Assembly: GCA_016795285.1 (NCBI GenBank)
Contig: JAEUIC010000020.1
Coordinates: forward strand, 62,001-126,000
Reading direction: 5' to 3'
DNA from: Planctomycetota bacterium
GTDB taxonomy: Bacteria; Planctomycetota; B15-G4; SIAN01
DNA length: 64,000 bases
The position numbers and the translations under genes were made by a program. Within the stretch, counting starts at the first letter, position 1. The number at the start of each line of letters is the position of its first letter. This document shows positions 8,411 to 17,070 of this stretch, in pieces. The notes below the pieces were generated by a model. The model ran no database searches. It was not told where the DNA came from and saw only the letters and a program-made list of their open reading frames with translations.

Positions 8411-9607
8411 TCAGGCGGTGCGGAGGTCGGCGAAGAAGCGGGCCATCCGCGCCAGCGCCTCGGTCAGCGTCGCGTCGGAAGTGGCGTAGGAGAGGCGGAT
8501 GCAGCGCGGATCGCCGAACGCCTCGCCCGAGACGGCGGCGACGCCGACGGTGTCGAGCATCCGTTCGCAGAGCTGCGTCGCGTTGGCGAGCGCGCCGCCG
8601 AGGTGGCGCGTGACGTCGGGGAAGACGTAGAAGGCGCCCATCGGCGGGCGCAGCGCGAGGCCGGGGATGCGCGCCAGGCCGTCCAGCACGAGCCGGCGGC
8701 GCCGCGCGAACGCCGCGACCATCGTCGCGAGCTCCGGTCCGCGGCTGTTCAGCGCCGCCTCGGCCGCGTGCTGCGAGATCGAGCTCGCGTTGCTGCTGGT
8801 GTGGCTCTGCACGAGGTCCATCGCGGCGATCGCGGCGCGCGGCCCGGCCGCGTAGCCCATCCGCCAGCCAGTCATCGCGTAGGCCTTCGAGAGGCCGTTC
8901 ACCACCACGGTGCGCTCGCGCAGCGCCGGGCAGGCGGCCGGCAGCGAGACGTGCTCGGCGCCGTCGAAGACGAGCTTCTCGTAGATCTCGTCGGTGACGA
9001 TCCAGCAGTCGTGGCGCGCCAGCACGGCGCCGAGCGCGGCGATCTCGGCGCGGGTGTAGACGGCGCCGGTCGGGTTCGAGGGCGAGTTGAAGATGAACAG
9101 GCGCGCGCCGCGCAGCGCCCCGTCGAGCGCGTCGGGATCGATCTTGAAGCCGCTGGCCGACGGCGCCACCAGCAGCCGGGGCGTCGCGCCGACCAGCCGC
9201 ACCGCCTCCGGATAGGTGACCCAGTAGGGGGTCGGGATCACCGCGACGTCGCCCGGGTCGAGCAGCGCGAGGAAGGCGTTGTAGAGCGACTGCTTGGCGC
9301 CGTTGCTGACCAGCACCTCGGAGGCGTCGTAGGAGAGGCCGTTCTCGCGCGCGAGCTTCGCGGCGATGGCGCTGCGCAGCGACTTCTCGCCCGCGCAGGG
9401 CGTGTAGTGGGTCTTGCCGCCGTCGATGGCGGCATGCGCGGCGTCGCGCGCCGCCTTCGGCGTCTCGAAGTCGGGCTCGCCGGCGCCGAGGCTCAGGATG
9501 TCGCGCCCCTGCTCGCGCAACGTCGCCGCCTTCTGCATCAGCGCCAACGGGGCCGAGGGCGCGACCTGCAGGAGACGTTTCGCGACGGTCAGGTGAGCCT
9601 CAGCCAA
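8411..9607 (-). CDS. PLP-dependent class I aminotransferase (aspartate aminotransferase-like)
   Basis: Predicted 398-residue cytosolic fold-type I aminotransferase, probably acting on aspartate or a related amino acid. The motifs are ILSLGAGEPDF, FNSPSNPTGAVY, VTDEIYEKL and the PLP-lysine segment GLSKAYAMTGWRMGY; the usual C-terminal arginine region (CIRLSYA) is present. The start is uncertain. The frame opens to a GTG at 9677-9679, but that lies inside the apparent -35 of the promoter at 9653-9681 and so upstream of the transcript. I chose TTG at 9605-9607, giving the family's usual length. CTG at 9590-9592 with GAGG five bases upstream is an equally good candidate. It is the first gene of the minus-strand operon. 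Confidence 0.9.
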   Translation of the reverse strand: MAEAHLTVAKRLLQVAPSAPLALMQKAATLREQGRDILSLGAGEPDFETPKAARDAAHAAIDGGKTHYTPCAGEKSLRSAIAAKLARENGLSYDASEVLVSNGAKQSLYNAFLALLDPGDVAVIPTPYWVTYPEAVRLVGATPRLLVAPSASGFKIDPDALDGALRGARLFIFNSPSNPTGAVYTRAEIAALGAVLARHDCWIVTDEIYEKLVFDGAEHVSLPAACPALRERTVVVNGLSKAYAMTGWRMGYAAGPRAAIAAMDLVQSHTSSNASSISQHAAEAALNSRGPELATMVAAFARRRRLVLDGLARIPGLALRPPMGAFYVFPDVTRHLGGALANATQLCERMLDTVGVAAVSGEAFGDPRCIRLSYATSDATLTEALARMARFFADLRTA

Positions 9608-9652
9608 GCGGTCATCCGCGTTCCAGGGGCGCCCCTTCGAAAGAGCCCGGGG

Positions 9653-9681
9653 AATGTAGCCTTGGCCTTTTCGTCCCACAA
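9653..9681 (-). promoter_or_regulatory. Promoter of the aminotransferase operon
   Basis: On the minus strand TTGTGG (9681-9676) and TACATT (9658-9653) are separated by 17 bases and followed by CCCC. This is a good housekeeping-sigma match. It puts transcription start near 9646 and rules out the in-frame GTG at 9677-9679 as the initiation codon. Confidence 0.6.
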
Positions 9682-9732
9682 GGCGAGCCGCTGCCGCCGG
9701 TACGTGCAGCGGAAAGGAGTGCCGACCCGCCG

Positions 9733-11766
9733 ATGAAGCGCTTCCTCAAGATCGTCGCGATCCTCGCGCTGTTCGTGCTGGTGGTCGCCTACGTCGCCTT
9801 CCGGGCGGTCTTCTTCGACCCGTTCGCCGGCCCGCGCGCGAGCCTCGACCCGCTGGTGCCGAAGGACGTCCACTTCATGCTGCGGCGCGCCGAGCTGGCG
9901 CGCGACTTCTCCGCCTTCCCGATGCCGCGCGCCTTCGCCAACCTGCGCCTGAAGGAGGAGTGGAAGAGCGTGGTGGCGACCCGCTGGTACCGCGACCACG
10001 TGCCGGCCGCGCAGATCGAGGCGGCGTTCGACGAACTCGGCCGGCTCCCGGCGCAGATCGCGCCGCTCGACCTGATGAAGGACTTCGCGGGGCGCGAAGT
10101 GCTGCTCTGCGGGCGCTGGAAGGCGGACGGCGCGCTCGCCTGGGCCGCCATCGCGCGCGGGTCGTTCCGCGCCAAGCTCTTCGCGGAAGCGGTCCGCCTC
10201 TCCTTCGTGCGCAACCTGCAGGGCGACCTGATCGGCGCCTACGAGGAGCAGGACGGCGTGAGCAGCCTCACGGTGGCCGGCACGCGCTGGCACCTCGCCC
10301 GCTCCGAGGATGCGCTGATCGCCGGCAACGACTTCGAGCTGGTGCGGGAGATGCGGCAGCTCGACGAGGGGGAGGGGCTGTCGCTCGACGACTCGCCGCA
10401 GTACCGCTCGGCGGTGCTCGCGCCGTCGCCGCTCGGCCGGCCGGTCGACTACATGGTCGACGTGAAGACGGCGTGCCAGCGACTCGGCTTCTCGGCGCTC
10501 GCCACCACGGCGGCCGACGCGCTCTTCGTCCGCTACGTCGGCGAGCTGCTCGATCCGGCCCACTTCGGCGTCGCGATGGGGCGCCTCGCGCTCGGCCACC
10601 AGGTCGAGTTCTCGACCGCGGCCACCATCGACCGCACGGCGCTGGTGCCGCGGGCGGGCGGGCTGCTCGACGGCGCGAGCGGCGACCTCGCGCAATCGTG
10701 GTCGTTCTGCGGCAAGGTCTTCCCCGCGAAGGTCGCGGTGGCCGGCCACGCGCGGCTCGACGTGCGGCAGATGCTGCGCCGCCTCGAGGGGCTGATGGAG
10801 CCCGACCTGCGCAAGCTGCTGAACGAGGAGTTCCTCCCGAACCTGCGCTTCAAGGCGGGGCAGTTCCAGCCGAAGTCGACCGTCGAGCTGCTCGATTCGT
10901 TCGCGTCGGTGGTGGGCGACGAGATCGCCTTCGCCTTCGAGCCCGACGAGGCCTACTCGCCGCCCGGCGTCGACGTCGGCACGGTGATCTACCCCAACCC
11001 GAAAAACGGCCCGCGCATCGCGCTCATCTTCCCGGCCGCCGATCGCGACGCCGCCCAGCGCTTCGTCGACGCGGTGGTCGAGGCGCTGCGCGGCCGCCCG
11101 CGCGAGATCCCGAACGTCTGGACCTGGAGCTATCCCGGCTTCGACGACATCAAGTTCCACGAGCTGAAGACGATCGACGACGACCTGCCGCCCTTCGGCA
11201 TCGGCCTGCTCGAGCTGCAGAAGCGCCCGTGCATCGTCTTCACCACGACCGGCGCGATGCTGAACGAGATCTCGGTGCAGAAGATGAACGTCGAGTCGGG
11301 CCGCAACGTCGGCCTGCAGACCGAGCTGCAGTACCGCCAGGCGCAGGAGGCGGCCACCGGCTTCGGCCAGGGCTTCGTCTTCGTCTCCTCCGAGCGGCTG
11401 CGCAAGGTGATCGACGACCTCTGCATCGTCTTCGCCGAGGAGCAGACGCGGCCCGACTGGACCACGATCCGCCGCGGCGTGGAACGCGACGTCGTGCGCG
11501 AGAAGCATCCCGAGCTGCAGGGCAAGACGCTCGACGAGGCGGCGCGCCGCAAGATCGAGCCCGAGGTCGACGCCCGCATCGAGGCGAAGGAGCGCGAGTG
11601 GAAGGAGGAGACGCTGCCCGCTCGCGCCGAACTGCTGCGCAAGGACCTCGGCGGGCTCGCGATCTTCCGCTGGCTCACGCTCGCGATGACGATCGAGGAG
11701 CGCGAACTCGGGCTGCGCGTGCGCCTCGCCGCGCCGATCGACTTCGACGACCGACTCGGCGACTGA
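9733..11766 (+). CDS. Membrane-anchored DUF3352-like protein of unknown function
   Basis: This 677-residue protein has one N-terminal membrane helix (residues about 4-26, FLKIVAILALFVLVVAYVAF) and a large, presumably periplasmic, mixed alpha/beta body. Its style resembles DUF3352 proteins (tests such as DALIAGNDFELVREM, and symmetric halves in which loss or removal of each protein is scored), but I see no catalytic motif. A charged helical stretch rich in Glu and Lys at about 575-640 may be a coiled coil. It is divergent from the aminotransferase operon and converges on the next gene with only 15 bases between. The neighbouring large lipoprotein at 11782-14202 resembles it in layout, so the two may be distant relatives. 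Confidence 0.65.
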   Translation: MKRFLKIVAILALFVLVVAYVAFRAVFFDPFAGPRASLDPLVPKDVHFMLRRAELARDFSAFPMPRAFANLRLKEEWKSVVATRWYRDHVPAAQIEAAFDELGRLPAQIAPLDLMKDFAGREVLLCGRWKADGALAWAAIARGSFRAKLFAEAVRLSFVRNLQGDLIGAYEEQDGVSSLTVAGTRWHLARSEDALIAGNDFELVREMRQLDEGEGLSLDDSPQYRSAVLAPSPLGRPVDYMVDVKTACQRLGFSALATTAADALFVRYVGELLDPAHFGVAMGRLALGHQVEFSTAATIDRTALVPRAGGLLDGASGDLAQSWSFCGKVFPAKVAVAGHARLDVRQMLRRLEGLMEPDLRKLLNEEFLPNLRFKAGQFQPKSTVELLDSFASVVGDEIAFAFEPDEAYSPPGVDVGTVIYPNPKNGPRIALIFPAADRDAAQRFVDAVVEALRGRPREIPNVWTWSYPGFDDIKFHELKTIDDDLPPFGIGLLELQKRPCIVFTTTGAMLNEISVQKMNVESGRNVGLQTELQYRQAQEAATGFGQGFVFVSSERLRKVIDDLCIVFAEEQTRPDWTTIRRGVERDVVREKHPELQGKTLDEAARRKIEPEVDARIEAKEREWKEETLPARAELLRKDLGGLAIFRWLTLAMTIEERELGLRVRLAAPIDFDDRLGD

Positions 11767-11781
11767 GCGCCGCGCCGCGCG

Positions 11782-14202
11782 CTACTCGAGCTCGAGCCAG
11801 ACGCCGCCGTCGCGGCCGCGCCGGACGGCGGTGACGCCCACGACGCGATCGGCCTGGTCGCGCTCCTCGCTGGCGTCGGCGGCGGGCATCCGCTGCAGCC
11901 CGGCGTAGCCCTGCTTCTCGCCGCGGTTGTCGGAGCACCAGAGCGACCCGTCGCCGCCGAGCGCGTAGACGCGGTTGCCGCTGCTGCCGGGCTCGATCGG
12001 CCACGCGTAGGCGACGAACTCGACCTCGGCGCGCTCGGCGACGATCTGCGGGATCGGCCCGCCGCCGCGCCGCAGCGCCATCGGCAGGTCGATGCGGAAG
12101 CGGTAGCCGCTCCGTTCCGCGCTGCCGCTCGGGTCGGGCTGCAGCCGATCGGTGAGGAGCGGCCGCGTCTCGCCGCTGCCGCCGCCGCGCGCCGGCGCCG
12201 CGCCGGTCAGCTCGGCGAGGGTGGCGTACTCGCCGAGGCCGTCGCCGTCGCTGTCGACGCGCGCTTCGGCCTGGAACTGCGCCTGCGCCGCCGCGATCGC
12301 GCGCAGGTTCGCCATCGCGGCGCGCTCGTTGGCGTCGATCCGCGCGGCGAGCAGCTTCGGGATCGCGATGGCCGGCAGCACGCCGGAGAAGAGCAGCGCC
12401 GCGCCCGCGGTCATCGTCCCGCCGCCGCTGCTGCTGGCGATCTCGAGGCCGCTCGCGGTGCGCCGCGCGAGCGTCAAGCCGCGCAGGCCGAGCGACGCGT
12501 CGTAGGAGAGGCCGAAGAGGTGCGCTCCCTCGCTCGCCAGCGCCTGCGCCAGCGCCGCCGGCCCGCGCGCCGCCTCGTCCTTGCCGGCCGCGAGCGCGCG
12601 CTCCATCGCCAGGTCGGAGGTCGCGAAGAGCAGCGCGTGGTCGCCGACCCACCACTGCGGCGCGAGCGTGACGACGCGGCCGTCGGCGCCGAGCGGCACC
12701 GGGATCGGCTCGCAGCGCATCACCAGCTGGCCGCCGACGGCGCGCGTGCGGATGCGCTGCGACAGGCCGCTCGTGCGCAGCGCCTGGTCGATCACGCGGC
12801 GCAGGCGCGCACCGTCCTGGATCTCGATCGCGAAGGTCACTTCGGTGGCGCTCGCGCCGGTGAGCGCCGTGGCGAGGTCGCCGAAGCCGCTGGTGGCGAA
12901 GGTGGGGCCGAGGTTGCGGATCAGGTCGCGCTCGAGGTCGACCCCCTCGCGCGAGGCGGTCTGCGCGAGGAACGCGTCGAGCTGCTGGCGCAGCTCGGCC
13001 GGCAGCAGTTCGCGCACGCCGTCGAAGGTCGCCGCGAGGTCGAAGCCCTGCAGCGACGCGAAGCTCGTGTCGGCCGGGATCCAGCGCGCCAGCGCCGGGT
13101 CGAGCTGGCGGGCGGTGAAGGCGCGCGAGAGGAGGTCCTTGCCCTCCGGCGCGACCAGCCGGACGCACTCGTCGATCCCCTCCTCGGCGAGCGCGCACGA
13201 GGCGGCGACGCCGCGGATCGAGGTGAAGCCGCCGAGCGCCAGCGTCGTGTTCACGGCGGGCGAGGCGACCCGTTGGCAGAGCTGCCAGACGGGATCGAGC
13301 TGCACGAACGCCTCGGCGATCGTGGTGGCGCCGGCGCGCGGCGGCGCGGTCGCGCGCACCAGCTCGCAGGCGGAGAAGGAGTCGGAGGGGGTGAGCGGCG
13401 GCAGCGGCCGCTCGTCGCGCCCGTCGTCGGCGCCGAGCAGCAGCACGAACTGCGTGCCGTCGCGCTCGAGGTCGACCTGGATGCCGTCGGAGCGCAACCG
13501 GCGATGCCAGCCACGCGCGGCGCGCTCGACGAGCTCCCATTCGCTGCCGCGCGGCGAGTTGGCGGCCGCGCGCTCGACCAGCGCTTCGAGCAGCGAATCG
13601 ATGCGCGTCGCCGCCAGGCCGCCGTCGAGCAGCAGCGCGGCGCGGATCGGCAGCCGTTCCGTGACGCCGTTGCCCGTGAACGCGAGCGGATCGACGCTGA
13701 GCCACGCGACGACCAGCTCCGCCGCGCTCCCCTTCAGCTCGGCGAAGAGCGTCACCAGCTCGGGCGCCTTCGCGGCGACCTCGGCGAACGCCTGGTCGAA
13801 CCCCTGCTGCACCGTGCCGCGCAGCGCGGCGAGCTCGGGCGCGTCGAGCAGCTTGGCGAGCGCGGTGCGGCTCGCCGCTTCGCCGAGCCGGTCGAGCTGC
13901 GGCAGCCGCAGCGCCGCGAGCGTCGCGCGCGGCAGGCGGTCGAAGAGCGGGCGCGCGACGACGGCGGGGAGCTCCGCGGCGGGGGCGGCGACCACGGCGC
14001 CGCGCTCGGGACGGGTCGCGCGGGTGGCGGGCGGCGCGCTGGCGGCCGCCTTGCCGCCGCTCGGCTTCGCGCGCGAGGCGGCGGGCGCGGGGGAGAGGCT
14101 CGCGTTGCGCGTCGCGCCGTCGCTCGCGTCGTCGTTCGAGCAGCTCGCTGCGAGCAGCAGCAGCCCACCGAGAAGCCCGCGCGCCATGCCCCGCTTCGCC
14201 AT
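11782..14202 (-). CDS. Large lipoprotein with C-terminal pseudopilin-like domain
   Basis: This 806-residue protein begins with a lipoprotein signal (LLGGLLLLAASC, Cys near residue 22), so it is probably lipid-anchored. Residues about 25-85 are a low-complexity Ala/Pro/Arg linker. Residues about 85-590 resemble a DUF3352-type body. At about 595-640 it has GVLPAIAIPKLLAARI followed by DANERAAMANLRAI, closely matching the mature N-terminus of bacterial pseudopilins. It then has a GspG/DUF2950-like ending with an Asp-rich loop (RVDSDGDGLGEY) and WCSDNRGEKQGY. The pilin-like part is internal, with no prepilin-peptidase leader in front of it. ATG at 14200-14202 is chosen (GGAG upstream); a second ATG lies five codons later. 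It follows 14297-16261 by 94 nt. Confidence 0.72.
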   Translation of the reverse strand: MAKRGMARGLLGGLLLLAASCSNDDASDGATRNASLSPAPAASRAKPSGGKAAASAPPATRATRPERGAVVAAPAAELPAVVARPLFDRLPRATLAALRLPQLDRLGEAASRTALAKLLDAPELAALRGTVQQGFDQAFAEVAAKAPELVTLFAELKGSAAELVVAWLSVDPLAFTGNGVTERLPIRAALLLDGGLAATRIDSLLEALVERAAANSPRGSEWELVERAARGWHRRLRSDGIQVDLERDGTQFVLLLGADDGRDERPLPPLTPSDSFSACELVRATAPPRAGATTIAEAFVQLDPVWQLCQRVASPAVNTTLALGGFTSIRGVAASCALAEEGIDECVRLVAPEGKDLLSRAFTARQLDPALARWIPADTSFASLQGFDLAATFDGVRELLPAELRQQLDAFLAQTASREGVDLERDLIRNLGPTFATSGFGDLATALTGASATEVTFAIEIQDGARLRRVIDQALRTSGLSQRIRTRAVGGQLVMRCEPIPVPLGADGRVVTLAPQWWVGDHALLFATSDLAMERALAAGKDEAARGPAALAQALASEGAHLFGLSYDASLGLRGLTLARRTASGLEIASSSGGGTMTAGAALLFSGVLPAIAIPKLLAARIDANERAAMANLRAIAAAQAQFQAEARVDSDGDGLGEYATLAELTGAAPARGGGSGETRPLLTDRLQPDPSGSAERSGYRFRIDLPMALRRGGGPIPQIVAERAEVEFVAYAWPIEPGSSGNRVYALGGDGSLWCSDNRGEKQGYAGLQRMPAADASEERDQADRVVGVTAVRRGRDGGVWLELE

Positions 14203-14296
14203 CGCCCGATCTCCGCGACGCCGCGCCGGCGGGGCGCATCGCAGCGCGCTCCGTTCCGCGGCAGACGCCTGTCCGATCGGCAGCGGGGCGCGCCGC

Positions 14297-16261
14297 TCAG
14301 AACCGGAACAGCGTGATCGCGTAATCCTTTCCGAGCGAGAGCGCCGTCTCGCTGGCCGGCTGCAAGGCGCGCAGCAGCTCGCGCAGGCGCGCGCGCTCCG
14401 GCACCGGACGGCCGTCGACCTGCCGCTCCGGCAGCACCGCGAAGTCGTGGAGCAGCACGGCGCCGATCGAGAGGTCGGCGAGGTCGGCGCGGATCGCCTC
14501 CGCTTCGCCGGGCGCGAGCGGCGGCAGCGTCGCGTCGGCCGGCAGCGTGCGGCACCGTTCGAGCGCGCGGAAGAGCGGCCGCTTGGCCCGCTCCGCTTCG
14601 CCGAGGCGCGCCGCGCGCGGGTAGAGGCCGAAGAAGAACGGCCGCTCGTGCGCGGCGCCGAGCGCCATCGCGAAGGCGTTGGTGCCGTGCGCCGTGGTCC
14701 CATGGGGCGGCACGCCGTCGTAGGGCAGGTCGAGCACCGCGAAGCCGCCCGCCGGATCGAGCGGCGGCGGCAGCTCGCGCGCGAGTGCGGCGATCTCCGT
14801 CGGGATCGCGAGGCGCGGCTCGACCGAGCGGAGCGGCACCGTCTCGCCCTGCTCCGCGAGCGTGGCGCCCGCCAGCAGCGCGCCGAGCGCGATCCGTAGC
14901 GGCCGCCCGCGCGCCCCCTTCTCGCCGATCAGCCGATCGAGCGCGAAGGCGGCGGCGAGCGCGGCGGCGAGCTGCACCAGCCAGATGAGCCGCGTCGGCG
15001 ACTTCTCGATGGCGAGCAGCGGCACCTGCTGGAGCGCGAGCCACGGCATCGGCAGCAGCGGCTCGCCGCCCACGTGGAGGTAGGGGCCGACGGCGAGCGC
15101 CAGCAGCGCGAGCGCCAGCAGCAGCGCGCGGCGCGCGGCGCGCAACCGCGGCCACGCGAGCGCCAGCACGAGCAGCGCGAGCCAGCCGAGTCCGAGGAAG
15201 TGGCTCACCGTGCCGAGCGGCCCGCCCTGCTCGAAGAAGGAGATCGGCCGCTCCGGCAGCAGCTCGCGCAGGACGGGGGCGAAGCGGTCGGCGCCATTCG
15301 GCCGCACGAGGTCGACGACATCGAGCGAGAGGAAGGGCGTGTACTCGAGCGCCTGGCTCAGCGCGGGGGAGTTCGGCAGCTCGCGCAGCAGCTCGACGAG
15401 GAACGGGCCGGTCAGCAGGAGCGCCACCGCGACCGCGCCGAGCAGCGAGCGGGCGCGCGCGACGAGTTGCGCCCGCCCGTCGCGGCGCACCGCCGTCGCG
15501 ATCAGCAGCACGCCGCCGAGCAGCGCCGCCTGGAAGAGGAGCGGCTGGCTCTGCAGGAAGAGCAGCGCCGAGGCGGCGCCGAAGCCGGCCGCGCGCGCCG
15601 CGCCGCCGCGCCGCCACCAGGCGAGCCCCGCCACCATCCAGAGCAGCAGGAACTCGGTGCAGAAGAGGTTCAAGCGCGCGGCGTTCATCAGGCGGCCGCT
15701 CGCGGTGAGCGCCAGCAACGCGACCAGCAAGGCGCCGGCGCGGCGCAGGCCGAGATCGCGCGCGAGTCGGTAGGCGAGCAGCGCCGTCGCCGCGCTCGAG
15801 AGCCAGAGCAGGAAGGCGACCGCGACATGGCGCGACGCGGGCTCGGGAAGGAGCCACTGGAAGGGGAGCGAGAGGACCGCGTAGACCCAGGTCGGCGTGT
15901 AGAGCCCGAGCCCCTCGCCCTCCGGCCAGTAGAAGCGGCGCGTGAAGAGGAGCCAGCCGTCGGGCGCGCCGAGCGCCTCCTTGGCCCAGAGGAAGTTCCA
16001 CGGATAGATCGCGGCGTCCCACGGCTCGGAGCAGGCGGGCAGATGGAGCTCCCGCGCGTGGAGCAGGAAGCCGCCCGAGACGAGCGTCGCGGCGACCAGC
16101 AAGAGGAGCAGCGCTAGCAGGCCGCCCCGTTCCGGGAGGTCGGCGAGCCCGGGCACCGCGGTCACGCCGGCGTGGTGGTGGGCCCCGCCGGCCGCGAGCG
16201 GCGTGGCGGGGTGGTCGTGGCCGTGAGCGGCGTCGTCGTGTCGGTGGTCGGCGGCGTCCAC
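14297..16261 (-). CDS. Polytopic membrane protein, glycosyltransferase-like, His-rich N-terminus
   Basis: This 654-residue protein has about ten to twelve predicted membrane helices (first one LLALLLLLVAATLVSGGFLL) and a soluble C-terminal part after about residue 470. The layout (EPWDAAIYPWNFLW loop after helix 1, then alternating helices) resembles bacterial GT-C/DUF6541-type mannosyltransferase-like proteins, but I cannot place a catalytic Asp with confidence. The first 40 residues are unusually His-rich (HRHDD, HGHDH, GGAHHHAG), which may bind metal. I chose GTG at 16259-16261 because AAAGGGG lies a few bases upstream; the frame stays open to a GTG at 16322-16324. It is transcribed away from tRNA-Leu. 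Confidence 0.65.
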   Translation of the reverse strand: MDAADHRHDDAAHGHDHPATPLAAGGAHHHAGVTAVPGLADLPERGGLLALLLLLVAATLVSGGFLLHARELHLPACSEPWDAAIYPWNFLWAKEALGAPDGWLLFTRRFYWPEGEGLGLYTPTWVYAVLSLPFQWLLPEPASRHVAVAFLLWLSSAATALLAYRLARDLGLRRAGALLVALLALTASGRLMNAARLNLFCTEFLLLWMVAGLAWWRRGGAARAAGFGAASALLFLQSQPLLFQAALLGGVLLIATAVRRDGRAQLVARARSLLGAVAVALLLTGPFLVELLRELPNSPALSQALEYTPFLSLDVVDLVRPNGADRFAPVLRELLPERPISFFEQGGPLGTVSHFLGLGWLALLVLALAWPRLRAARRALLLALALLALAVGPYLHVGGEPLLPMPWLALQQVPLLAIEKSPTRLIWLVQLAAALAAAFALDRLIGEKGARGRPLRIALGALLAGATLAEQGETVPLRSVEPRLAIPTEIAALARELPPPLDPAGGFAVLDLPYDGVPPHGTTAHGTNAFAMALGAAHERPFFFGLYPRAARLGEAERAKRPLFRALERCRTLPADATLPPLAPGEAEAIRADLADLSIGAVLLHDFAVLPERQVDGRPVPERARLRELLRALQPASETALSLGKDYAITLFRF

Positions 16262-16297
16262 TCGTCCCCTTTCTGCGAGGCGCGTCCACGAGCCACT

Positions 16298-16325
16298 TTG
16301 CAACGGACCGAAGCCGCCGTACACT
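16298..16325 (+). promoter_or_regulatory. Promoter of tRNA-Leu
   Basis: TTGCAA (16298-16303), 16-base spacer, TACACT (16320-16325), then CCCCGCCC. The -10 box ends 22 bases before the mature tRNA start. The same layout precedes rpmB at 37953-37980, which supports the call. Confidence 0.7.
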
Positions 16326-16347
16326 CCCCGCCCTTCATCGTCCGAGA

Positions 16348-16434
<87 letters not shown>

Positions 16435-16440
16435 TTTGCA

Positions 16441-16983
16441 GTGACTCGTTGCGGTGTCTCGCATGGCAGCGGCTCGCCGCGCGCTGAGTCGGTCGGTCAT
16501 CGCTCGGTCGGTCATGGTTCGGTGGGTCATGGTTCGGTGGGTCATGGTTCGGTGGGTCATGGCTCCGTCGGTCACGGTTCGAACGGATCGGCGCGCGCGC
16601 CCCTCTCGGCCGTGACGCCCACCGCCATCGACGATCGCGGGCCCCACGCGGCGCCCCCCGTCCCGCCGTTGCGCCCGCTCCCGTGGCGGCAGCGGCTGCT
16701 GGTCTACGCCGCGCTGCAGCTCGGCAGCTTGGTCACCCTCTCGGTCGCCGCGCTGCTGGTCGCCGCCATCGCCCCCCTCTTCGGCCGCCACGGCTCCCTC
16801 TTCCTGCGCCAGTGGATGGTCGCCTTCGTGGTCGTGCCGCTCACCTTCGTGCCGGCGCTGGTCGTCTGGCATCGCTGGGCGCTCGCCCGATTCGGCAAGC
16901 GGGGCGGCCTCTTCCGCTTGGTCGCCGAGCTGGCGTTCGCCAGCGAGCTGATCGGCTGCGTGCTGATCCAGCGCCTCGCCTGA
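16441..16983 (+). CDS. Small membrane protein with N-terminal VGHGS repeats
   Basis: I do not recognise this protein. Read from GTG at 16441 it has 180 residues. An N-terminal low-complexity part is built of five-residue GSVGH units encoded by the 15-bp tandem repeat, followed by a Pro-rich linker. Two membrane helices follow near the C-terminus (LLVYAALQLGSLVTLSVAALL and MVAFVVVPLTFVPALVVW). The layout of the helices loosely recalls DUF2798-type proteins. The start is uncertain: GTG at 16612 would give a 123-residue protein with only the membrane part, and neither start has a clear ribosome-binding site. It begins 7 nt after tRNA-Leu and probably shares its transcript. Confidence 0.5.
   Translation: MTRCGVSHGSGSPRAESVGHRSVGHGSVGHGSVGHGSVGHGSVGHGSNGSARAPLSAVTPTAIDDRGPHAAPPVPPLRPLPWRQRLLVYAALQLGSLVTLSVAALLVAAIAPLFGRHGSLFLRQWMVAFVVVPLTFVPALVVWHRWALARFGKRGGLFRLVAELAFASELIGCVLIQRLA
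16486..16575 (+). repeat. 15-bp tandem repeat, six units
   Basis: Six contiguous 15-bp units, three of them identical (GGTTCGGTGGGTCAT at 16516-16560) and three variants on either side. Read in the frame of the flanking gene each unit encodes GSVGH or a close variant. The period is a multiple of three and there are no spacers, so this is a coding-compatible microsatellite, not a CRISPR array. Confidence 0.9.
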
Positions 16984-17070
16984 CCACACCCCGCCCGCCG
17001 GTCCGTATCCTCCGCGCTCCCGCTCGGCGCCCCACGCGCCCGGTCCACTCCACGACGAAGGAACTCCGCC

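Noticed and set aside
9677-9679. GTG as the start of the aminotransferase
   Set aside because: It lies in the -35 box of the probable promoter and adds residues with no similarity to the family.
16441-16451. Phage or element insertion at the 3' end of tRNA-Leu
   Set aside because: No integrase, no repeated copy of the tRNA end in the window, and normal host-like genes follow.
16486-16575. Repeats that look like a small CRISPR array
   Set aside because: The units touch each other without spacers and the period is 15 bp, in frame with a protein.
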